NCBI GenBank assembly: GCA_964304625.1
Contig: OZ199838.1
Location: 12,896,001-12,960,000, forward strand
DNA length: 64,000 nt
From: Kudoa neothunni
Taxonomy: Eukaryota; Cnidaria
Direction of reading: 5' to 3'
Shown here: positions 25,441-35,417 of the stretch, in pieces
How the letters are laid out: each line of letters begins with the position of its first letter
Position numbering within the stretch: position 1 is the stretch's first letter
The notes under the pieces: model-generated
The model's database searches: none
Told to the model about the DNA's origin: nothing
The model's input: only the letters and a program-made list of their open reading frames with translations
Position numbers and translations under genes: made by a program

Positions 25441-26898
25441 TCATCCATCGGCGGTAATGTTTTCAATCATAACAGCTTGATCTTTGTTATAATGACCCTG
25501 ACAAATAGTTTGACACTGTTGTCCTGTTTCAAAATTGTTTGAATTGCCATCGTAACCCTTGTACTTAAATTCTTTGCATTTGTGTTCAGTTTTATCATAA
25601 TAGAACCTCTTGACATGAAAAGTTCCTGTTTCCCATTCTCCCTCTTTAGATTTGGTACACGCTTCTTCAATTACAATTTGCTTTTTGTAGTTCTCTAAAG
25701 TTATTTTACATAATTCGATCCTATAAATTGCTTAACTGTTATCATTGGAACTTTAGTGGGGTAAATTTAATAGAAATGATAACAAAAAATGGTACCCGCA
25801 CCGCAATAACTGTGGCACATTTCCATAGTTGGAAAGTTATTTTCATCTGGGTTGAATTCAGAGTTTTCATCTGTTCGCGGCCCAGTTTCCATACGTTTGC
25901 ATAATTTATCATTGGAATCGTAATAATATCTATAGACAATATTGTTTCCCCCCTTTGTCGTTCCCATTGCATACTGAAAAGGGTCACTTTTACATGCTTT
26001 GACTTTCTTTTTTTTATCATTTACATCAGTTACATTGTAATCATATGCTAAAATAGTTCAAAAATTTATAATAATTATTAAAAATACGAAAACATTTGTT
26101 GACACATTCATGGAAGGAGTTAAATAATCCTCTTGTGTTTGAATCTATGGAGACAGCAGCATAAGCACATTTTTGTCTCCCAATATCAGCAATAATTGCT
26201 GTGCTTGGATCTTTTTCTTTGACGTCTGGTCTCAGTGTACAATCCAAATAATTTGGTACTTTATAATCTTGGTGGTTTTGAACCTTATGTATATTGGTAT
26301 CATCAGCGTTAGTAAGACCCCCATTCTTTTTATCTAGCACGCATTATTTTATATATTCAAAAAGTTATGCCAATTACTCAAGCAATATAACAAACATTCT
26401 GTTTCATTTTTGTATCGGTTAAAACTTCCACCACATCCATTATAGTCAAATTGCTTGCACGAGGCAGACGTTTGATCAAAGTAGTAATATGTTTCTATCT
26501 TTTTATTTTTGACACAATGTCCTGGATGCATTGGTTTTTTACAACCTTGAAGTTTTTCCCTTTCAGTTAATTTTCCTTAAGTTATCGTAATAAGGTTGTC
26601 CGCTCAAAGAATTTACCGTGCATTTCACAAAGTCCTTTTGATGCGAAATTGTTGTAATTTCCCTTGATACCACGGTATTCGAGAGGTTTGCATTTAGCAT
26701 CATTGATGTCAATAAACCAACGATCAATAACGTTGTTCATGCTTCTTTGACCTCCAACAGGCCAGTCCCCTTCATCCCTTTCGTAAGATGGTAATATTGG
26801 ATCTAGACAAAAAATTAATAAAAGGATAATTAAGTGACCAAACCTGAGAAGCAATATTTTATAGATAAAATAAATATTTCATAAAATAAATAATTCAT
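25441..26898 (-). CDS. Secreted protein with five Kunitz-like units
   Basis: Six exons on the minus strand: 26898-26844, 26802-26617, 26575-26378, 26333-26088, 26047-25796 and 25694-25441. Introns are 41, 41, 44, 40 and 101 bp, all in phase 1, and the 1191-nt reading frame gives 396 residues. Exon 1 encodes a hydrophobic leader (MNYLFYEIFILSIKYCFS) fit for a signal peptide. Each later exon encodes one Kunitz-like unit. Unit 2 has all six cysteines with Kunitz spacing (8, 18, 7, 12, 3) and the core FDYNGCGGSFNRY; the residue after Cys2, the P1 site in inhibitors, is Val. Units 3, 4 and 5 lack the partners of the Cys2-Cys4 bond, and unit 1 keeps only the later half. Family role: Kunitz domains inhibit serine proteases or act as channel blockers or binding modules. 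Only unit 2 looks like a plain inhibitor. The start is the only ATG giving a leader in frame. Confidence 0.85.
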
Positions 26899-27272
26899 CT
26901 AATTTTATGGATACAATTAAATAATATAAATTGAACCGAAGACAAACAATCCTCGGTTTATTTATTATTGAAAAAAATAACTCGATACATGAATAAGATT
27001 ATAGATAAATTCAATAAACATTATTATATTGTTACTAGTTTATACTTTGATCTATATGAAATTAAATATATTGATCTAATAATTAGAGGTAGACTTGATG
27101 TAATTTTCGAATAATCAGAATAGGGAAATACATCACCAGTCGATGGTGGAACTATCAACTACCTACATAAAACAAACACCAAACTAAAGTCTGATTCAGA
27201 GTCAATAGGTAATTTTTTGCCAAAAATTTAAAGAGAACAAATTAAATACACAAAATTAATTAAAACTAAGAG
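26899..27272. other. Intergenic spacer
   Basis: 374 bp, AT-rich. It lies between two minus-strand genes and must contain the Kunitz gene's promoter and the DOK-like gene's 3' end. No specific element is recognised. Confidence 0.45.
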
Positions 27273-28458
27273 CTAGTTATTTTTAGTTCTCCTGATAGTG
27301 AAAAATCTTTTCGGTTTTTTTAGGATCGACTTGTTGTTTAGGTTTGATTCGCCTTTATCAAAATAAATGGAGTTATATTGGAAAAAAGATTTTCTTCTTT
27401 GGGGTTTAATAAGAGGAGCTTCCAAATTTTTGTGATTTGTTGGTTCAGTGAAAGAACGCGAAAAATTTGGTTCTTCCTTATTTTTTAGATTTTTACAGTA
27501 ATTGAGTACATCTTTTATAATTTTTCCTGAGATGTGTGATTTTATACAGAAAATTCCCGAATTTGGTGAGTCACATGTATTAGTCTGGCGGGATAGTACT
27601 CGATCAACCTCCACCAAAAAACAATCCTTGGTTGAACCGAAGCGAGAGCATGAAGACAAAGGCCATGCCACACAAGTTCGATCAACCCCACCAACAGTCA
27701 TAATCGCAGGTTTCAGACAAATGCAACCATTCTGAATGGTCATAACAACACTGTCTCCATGTTCAAACGGAAAGTATTTTGGAGGAAATTGCATTGTACC
27801 AACGTAGTCTGAAAAAATTTTAGCCGTAAATAATCTTTAAAATTAACTTACATATATCAGCATCAGTTTTAGAACTATCACAAATACCACCACCAGATGC
27901 AGCTGAAAAATTAAAAAGATCTAATCTGTCATATCTTGGATTCTAAAATACAAACGTGGAAAAATTTTAAACAATTCAAACTTACCACTGTTGTATAAAG
28001 TGGAGATTCTTGAATTCGGTCTATGAGTTCACCATCCAACAAGGTATTCTCTCGCATATAGTCCTTAGCTTTGGATATCTCATCAAACCATTCCGTAAGA
28101 CAATAAGCGTTTTCAATTGAAAGATGTAAAAGTTGATTATTGGCGTTATTCTTGTAGCTGTATTGTAGTTGAATAATTTTTCTGTCTTTTCTTGATATAT
28201 ATTTCATTCCAGTTATTGTTTTAATATCTACACATGTGACCATATAGTCATCATCGAGGTTTTTAATATTTTTCTTAAAAAATAGCGTGTATTCATCAAT
28301 CATAGGTGATTCCGTGGATTTCTTTTTAAACAAAACAAACCACTGGCATCTCCAAGCCTATAAAAAATAAGTCACCTAGATATGACGAATTGATTTATAC
28401 TTTAGTGAGCAGTGACTTTCTTTCCAAATACAAAAATCCCTCCTTTTACTACACTCAT
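27273..28458 (-). CDS. DOK-like adaptor (PH + IRS-type PTB domain)
   Basis: Four minus-strand exons: 28458-28417, 28357-27986, 27942-27852 and 27808-27273, joined in frame to 346 residues. Residues 1 to about 115 read as a PH domain: VVKGGIFVFGKK, WRCQWFVLFKK, and a final helix with ENAYCLTEWFDEISKAK. NPRYDRL follows. Then comes an IRS-type PTB domain, YVGTMQFPPKYF ... VDRTCVAWPLSSCSRFGS ... FLVEVDRVLS ... SGIFCIKSHISGKIIKDV, matching the W-P-x-x-x-x-R-F-G core of DOK proteins with both phosphotyrosine-binding arginine positions filled. The tail is basic and polar, with few tyrosines. Family role: DOK adaptors bind phosphorylated receptors at the membrane and recruit signalling proteins. The N-terminal exon is only 14 codons, chosen because its ATG begins the PH strand in frame. 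The exact DOK subtype cannot be told. Confidence 0.8.
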
Positions 28459-31400
28459 CTTTGGTTTTATATCGCTTATTTTATCACTTAAAATATTGAC
28501 AACTCTTTTAGAGCTATTCAGGTCAAAGGGTATGACTGGTACGAAGATGGAACCGTCAGATTAACCTGAGACAACACTTAATAAAGTATATGGCAGAAAA
28601 TTGATTTTATTTTCAAAATATTCCTTATAACGGGATTTTTCAGATAAACAAACTGTCACAACTTTCCTTAGTAACCACCACTGCTTTAGTAGCTATGTAG
28701 AGCTTTATTAAGTTAACTCTGTGGATTAATTTACACATTTTGCCAAAGTAGTAATTAAAGGAATTTTGTATTTTCCCAGCTGAAATGAGATAAGCTGATA
28801 TATTGTATTCTAATTTACATATAAATAAGGAATTGTTAAAATAATTTTTATATATTATTATAAAAGATGTTGTCTTGTTAACACATTTCTAAATCGTTTG
28901 TTTTCACTGAGTGAGATTTAAGGTATTAACTCCCAATCAGTTCTTGTAATGGAGACATTATTGAATCCTTATAAATGTTTTTATTTAATTTTCTGTGCCA
29001 AATTTTTATAAGAAAATAAATAAAATATCTTCCAACGAATTACTTAAATGCAATAACAGTTGAATATGAGTTATAAATTTCTCAATCATGATTACCAATG
29101 CCCCACTAATCAATACACGGATAATATGGAGCCTACACTAATAAAATCAAGTTTAATTTTAATACTTTAATGAAACTTGTAGGCGTCTGTTAACTATAAG
29201 TGTAATAAAAACGACTAGCTGCTATATTTAGTTGATTTTTTGTATTCTCTAAAGTAATAATTCATTTATTTTATTTCCATTAAGTTTTTCCAATTAAATG
29301 AGTAATACTGGTTTCCATGTTTCATATAATAAAGTTAAACCACTATCAACCGAATCAGAGCTAGCTATAATCAAATCTTATTTATGCAAGCTTTATTATT
29401 GTTACAACATAGAAAATAAAAATTATTAATCAAATAGATTTGGCGTATTTAAAACATCCTGGATTCAAATATTTTGATAATTTTGGTCCGTTGATAAAAT
29501 TCGTTAATTTAAGGACCATGCATTTAACGTCATCGCCTATTTTAAAATAAATAGAGATCTGAAAACCAAACTCAATCAGATTTTGAAAATTATAAAATTC
29601 AGAACTTAATTTTTCCACTTTTATTTGGCGCATTTATGCTGAAGATGTTGAAGACCTTGCGCGTTCTTGATTAAATTCGGTTCTCACCCAGAGAGCCTTG
29701 GAAGATGGTGGTACAATCTTTCGCAGCTATATATCGCTCAAGCTACTCATACTGCCAAATTAAATGCCAAATATTATACATTCGACTCTCAAATTATGTT
29801 TTCTAAAGGTTTATTGAAATAAATTAAAACTTTTTATATAAGAGAAATTTGATATTTTTTATTTATATCGATTTCTTAGTTCCTATAATATTTTAACTGC
29901 AATAATAAAATTTAATAAAAAAATTTTTAAAAATTAATACTAGATTATAAGATTTTTTCCAAAAATTAAACGACAAATATTACTAAATATACTTTACAGT
30001 AGGTAACCGATTTTTCGCATTTTATGCGAGCGCCACGGGGAAAGATTATGTTTGTCTCTACAAATTTATACGACGATATTATTCTACCCCTCATTTTATT
30101 TAAATTATATTATTAAATGATATATTACGTTCAATTCACTGTATAATTAAGGGTCCTTATGAACCAATCTAAATTATAGGATGTACGACGTACATCCTAT
30201 AATTAAAAAAAGAATTCTCGTCAATACGTTTCCATTAATTATTATTAATATGGCTACATCTATTAAAATTATTACATTATTATAATTCTCGTATTTCTCT
30301 TGACGTAGAATACCTTCAGTAAGTACACAAAATAACATGATAAAGTAGCAAGTAAATGTTTGTAGATGGGATTTGTACCCATGCGGAAATCCGAATTACC
30401 GGAAAACAATATGTATGTTTATCAAAGATAACAAAATTTGATTATTAAACAACAGCTTTAAGGAGAATAATGCGGAAAATATACATACAATACACAAGTT
30501 TGCCATCCAACTAAAGGAAAATTATTTTTATCGCATGCTCATCAAAGCAAAAATAGGGTTAAAGGCGGAGAAATGTGCGAAAAATAGGTCAATATAGAAA
30601 ATCAGTAAACTACTGTTTTATTCCATAAAAATTACTATTTTTTGTTAAATATGTAATAAGTTATATATTTATCAAACAAGAAAAATATCTGGTAAAAAAT
30701 TAAGAAATGACATGCGCCAGTGGTTATCTGATAAAAACGTTGTTTCCAATTTATTTCATATAAATCATTTTTCAAATAACTTGAATAATTTTCTATAAAA
30801 CGTTTAAAGTTACTAATACTTTAAAATAATCTAATGGTAGCTTTATTTAAATATTCTTTCTCTTAGCTTATAAATGTGCAGAAATTTTGTTTGGAACTTA
30901 TTTTAATTTTTTGTATCTGACACAATTATTAGAAGAATCACTATAAAAAATTATTAATTGAGAAAAAAAGTATTTTAACTTCAATGTAATGCAGTTATGA
31001 AGTTTCATTAACGTTTATAAGGTCAAGTAAGTTAAACATGGTATCATATAACTTCGATTATACGTAAAAATTGGAATCTGTTATTTTTATTTTATTTTCA
31101 AACGGAAGCATTATGTTAAATCAAAATAGAGATGCGTGTATGTTTCTATATTTTTTGTTTCTAATTATTTTAGTAATACGTTGGATATGAATTAATTCAC
31201 CTTCCACCACCATTAAAATGAAATATATTTTTGAGTAAATCCGGCAATATTTGGAGGCTTTGAAAATACTCATTTAATAAAATATTTATTAAATAATGTA
31301 GTACTTTCAAAGATCAGTTGTTTTTTTATTTCGCTTGTTCCTTTCAATTTTATTAATTTCACCTGTTATAACATAATTTAGCATTCATAATTCATTTGCT

Positions 31401-31963
31401 AGTTCAACATTAAATATTTTTCTGCTTAGCTTATTAAACAATAATTTAAATATTGATGCTAGCGCCTGTATTTCGAATAATTAATATATCATGAACCAGA
31501 AATCGAATAGAAATTAATATTTAATTTTAATAAATACAAAAGGGTGATAATTAATAAATGTGTTGACGTTTAATTTAATTTTTCACTCATTATTGTTATT
31601 TTGCTTAAAGCTATAAAGAAGATTTCACTATCTTTATTTGAAAACGAGAGAAAAATTTATTCAGAATAATCAAAAATTTGTTTTCATGTAAATTCAATGT
31701 AAATCTATTATTAAAATTTTAAAATCCTCCCAATTAATCGTGGTACGAGTGTAAGTTTATTATTTTGTTTAATGGAATCAGACATTACTTCAGTAGCGCT
31801 TCAGCTTTCTTATATTAAAAAATAATAAAATTCGATTTGGCACACATCAAATAATTCGATATAAAGAATTATTTTATTAAAGCACCCAAAAATCGGTTTA
31901 GTGGAGCTCTTTGTATGTTATTGGATTTATCTAGAGAAGTCAATCTATATAACATCCTTTGTA
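28459..31963. other. Intergenic DNA
   Basis: 3.5 kb, AT-rich, lacking any supported exon. The only sharp structure is the palindrome at 30172-30204 (separate entry). Confidence 0.5.
30172..30204. repeat. Perfect 15-bp inverted repeat with 3-base loop
   Basis: AATTATAGGATGTAC, loop GAC, then GTACATCCTATAATT. All 15 pairs match. Not associated with a coding region; function unknown. Confidence 0.9.
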
Positions 31964-32434
31964 CAATCGAATCCCGTTTATCTGAAAATGTTGGGGCCCG
32001 ATATTTTCCTTCCGGGTACTGAAATTTCGGTTAAACGAAGTTTGATGAATGAGCATGGGCGATGGTAAAAAATTGTAGGTTGGTTGCATATTTTATTTTT
32101 CATGATTTAATGTTTGTTTTATATTTTTAACGAATATTTTATTATATATAAGTTATACTAGTTAATATAATGTGAAAACATTAGTTTAAGGTAGAGTAGT
32201 TCTAGATCCAGCGTAGCCGTCGCACGTATGCTACAGATGTGTGCGATTTTAACACCACCGCGCCGTATTTGAATGATACATTCTAGATTATAAAAAATAG
32301 ACTATTATTATTAATCCTTTTATAATTTCTTCTCAATATGGATATTGAGAGCTGTACCAATAATGATGGTAAGAATAATTAAAGTAACAATGAGGGGTAT
32401 TTTCCTAGAATTCTCCTTAACCCTTTAAGACTGA

Positions 32435-32454
32435 ATGGTGCCATATGGCACCAT
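32435..32454. repeat. piggyBac subterminal palindrome, left 1
   Basis: The 20-base sequence ATGGTGCCATATGGCACCAT is a perfect palindrome, 14 bases inside the left TTAA end. Confidence 0.9.
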
Positions 32455-32773
32455 GGCGTTGTTTTGGAAATTTCTCGGTGTGTATTAGTCTTTCTTCATA
32501 AATAAATCATATAAGGGCATTACTAATTTCCATTTTATTTTATCAAAAAAACAAATAACCGTATTTTTTATTTTTTTATCAATAAAAATGCAAATTAAAT
32601 CGATATTTTGTGTATAATAAACAGGTAATGTTTGATTGATAGAATCATATTCTTCAAATTATTATATTTTCATTAAAAAAATATATATTGGAAATTATAT
32701 AAAATTTTAAAGAAAGTGTATATCGCCGTTATTAGTTCGTAAATGTCAAGGTTTATAGTGAAGGATTAATTCG

Positions 32774-32791
32774 TGGTGCCATATGGCACCA
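32774..32791. repeat. piggyBac subterminal palindrome, left 2
   Basis: TGGTGCCATATGGCACCA, the same palindrome again, 38 bases ahead of the transposase ATG at 32829, so in the likely promoter or 5' UTR. Confidence 0.9.
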
Positions 32792-34663
32792 TTCGGCGCC
32801 CACGTTGTTGTGTCAGATTAGCATTATCATGGACTCTGATTTGGTGAAAAAGATTAGTGATAATAGGGATATTTCTGAGGAGTTAATATTACTACCTGAT
32901 GCCGATATATCTGACGCTGAAAACATATCTGATGATGAAATCGAAAATTTGAAACCCGATGTTCTCTCAGATACTAGTTCTGACACGTAGGATCATAACG
33001 ACCATCAATCACGATTTATAAAAAACTCATTAAATGTGGTAGATGAAAGCGTCCTCATAAATGAGAAACTCAAAAAAGAGAATATTTTGGATCCTTATTC
33101 ATATTTTAATATGTTCTTTTCCGACAAATTATTTGAATTAATTTGTAATGAAACTAATAAGTATTACATAGAAAAAAATTCGTTGTTTCGGACTACCGTA
33201 AACAAAATAAAGTTATTCATTGGAATGCTTATAAGAATGGCCATTATTAAACTACCTAGAATAAGGAGCTATTGGAGTGCTGAACTCAACATAACAACTA
33301 TAGCTGAGAAAATGTCGAGAGATCGCTTCATGGATATGAAAAAATTCATTCATTTTTGCGATAACAATGATGTTAAATCCTGTACCCACAGGGATTATGA
33401 TCGATTTTTTAAGGTGAGGCCCCTACTAGACATCATTCGAGAGGCCTGTTTGAAAACTGAACCAGACTATAATCAATGCGTGGATGAGCAGATGATTCCA
33501 TTTAAAGGTAAGTCCGGCCTCAAACGATATCTGCCATCCAAACCTACAAAATGGGGGTTTAAGGTATTTACAAGAAATGAGTCTGGTGGTATTGTCCACG
33601 ACTTTTTTTTTGAAGATGGCAATTTTTCTTATGATGGCGAAAGCTCGGGTTTTCGATCCTCCGACATCGTTTTAAAATTTGCCCAGTCTATTGAAAAAGG
33701 AAACACACACCACTTATATTTTGATAATTATTTTCCAACGCTCCCGCTGCATTCGATTCTACTCAAAATGGGTCATCACTCCACGAGTACGATGAGAAGA
33801 AATCGCCTCCGTAATTGTCCTATCAGTGATGATAAGACCTTTAAAAATTGAAAAGGGGCAGTTACGAATACGCGCTATATGTAGACAAAAATTCAAAAAC
33901 TAACATTGTGCGTTGGTTAGACAGCTCCGTCGTATCTGACATCGACCGCTCACTCTATTTCTCCTATGAGCACCATCGACAGATACGATCGAAAAGAGAA
34001 AAAAGTTGTAAAAATCGATTGCCCGCATATCATCAAAATGTAGAATCGAAACATGGGTGGAGTGGATTTTTTTGATATGCTGATGGCTCTTTATCTATTG
34101 GATCATAAATCAAAAAAATGGTATAAGAGAATATTTTTGTGGGCCATTAATTTATGTATCCTTAACGAATGGCTTGTCTACAAACGCAAATGCCTGCTAA
34201 ACGATATTCCTGCCAAAAATATTCTCTGTTTAATGGATTTTAGCGTTTCGGTGAGCGAGCAATTGATGCATGTGAATCAGGTGGTAAATATGATGAGGAA
34301 GAGAGGTAGGCCGTCCACATCCGATTTTGTTAACACAATAATTCCAATGACTGCTGGGGTTTATAATCTTTCTGAGTCGAAGGTAAGTAAAAATGTACGA
34401 TTTGACCAAATCTCACATTTACCAGAATGCACAATGGCCAAAGTAAGATGTAAATTTTGTGGACTGCATTCCAGAACAAAGTGTCTCAAATGCGATGTCC
34501 GCTTATGCTTAAATATAAATAGAAATTGTTTCTTAGATTATCATATAAAAAAATAGATTTTTTATTAGGTTTATCTGTTATACGTGTATTTTTTGGGAAC
34601 GACAATGTTTTTATAATTTTTCGAGAATGCTCATTGCAATTTTTGAGACCAAGGAGTCTCCGA

Positions 34664-34683
34664 ATGGTGCCTTATGGCACCAT
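34664..34683. repeat. piggyBac subterminal palindrome, right
   Basis: ATGGTGCCTTATGGCACCAT, identical to the left one except for a central base. It lies after the transposase stop and 141 bases inside the right end. Confidence 0.9.
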
Positions 34684-35417
34684 TAAGTTTAATAGACTTC
34701 CTAATTAAATATTTCTTAAATGTTTCTTAAATTTTTATATATATTATTAATTTTTATTTTTTAGATATTTTGACTTTTTCAAAAAAAATATTTTCTCACT
34801 CCTTGATTTTCAGGTCTCAAAGGGTTAACTACCCTTAGGATTTTCTTGTTAATTAAGATATATCTTATTCCAACAATCTAATATTTAGTAATGATTGTTA
34901 TGACTCATTAAGACTTAATAATGGAGGTGTTATGGGTAAAACAGATGTGTGAACGAACATTGTTGAATTGATCTTATGAAGTCATTTCTAATTCGTGATT
35001 AAATATTACAATAAATTTTATTTTTTATATTTTATTACTCATGAAAAGATGTAAGGGAATTTGTCTTTACTCAACATTTTACTGTCCATTGTCAACATGA
35101 TTGCATCTCGAACATGAAACATTATATTATCTATGTTGCGATGTTTCTATTAGTCAAGCATAAACTTAATTTGAATAAATAACGAACACATTAATCAAAA
35201 AAATAGATGTAAGTGCCATTTTAACCAGACGCTAATCCAGATTGCAAGGCATTTTTATCTGAAAATTACAGAAAAAAGTTGTTTTGGATTGCGGTTGCTG
35301 AAATTTCGGTTAAACGAAATTTTTTATTTATAATCTACATCATTTTCAAATAAATTTTAAAAAATCGTTCGGACAGCGCGATTCTCTTATAAACGGGGTT
35401 CGACTGTGTATCTAAAT

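Larger units (their letters stand above)
32421..34824 (+). mobile_element. piggyBac-like transposon, nearly complete
   Basis: The 2.4 kb element sits between TTAA at 32417-32420 and 34825-34828, with inverted ends CCCTTTAAGACTGAA and CCCTTTGAGACCTGAA. The plus-strand transposase starts at 32829 (MDSDLVKKISDNRD), runs to about 34556 and shows all piggyBac marks: an acidic N terminus; CVDEQMIPFKG, LYFDNYF and MGGVDFFD, each with a catalytic aspartate; and a C-terminal cysteine-rich zinc-binding end (VRCKFCGLHSRTKCLKCDVRLC). Damage seen: one in-frame TAG at 32988, a one-base frame change near 33850, and another near 34055. So it is a young but broken copy. It inserted into a pogo/Tigger-like element. 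Palindromes of the form ATGGTGCCATATGGCACCAT lie near both ends. Confidence 0.92.
31964..35406. mobile_element. pogo/Tigger-like element, interrupted by a piggyBac
   Basis: Left end CAATCGAATCCCGTTTAT (preceded by TA) and right end complement CAGTCGAACCCCGTTTAT form inverted ends of the pogo/Tigger type. Inside both ends is the near-palindrome TTTCGGTTAAACGAA (32029-32043 region and 35311-35325 region). The right half shares AACCGCAATCC, AAACAAC and TTTTC-GATAAA blocks with the transposase-bearing copy at 45999, so they are one family. Without the piggyBac at 32421-34824 the element is only about 1.0 kb and shows no transposase, so it was already a short or decayed copy when interrupted. The right-hand target TA is degraded. 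Confidence 0.7.
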
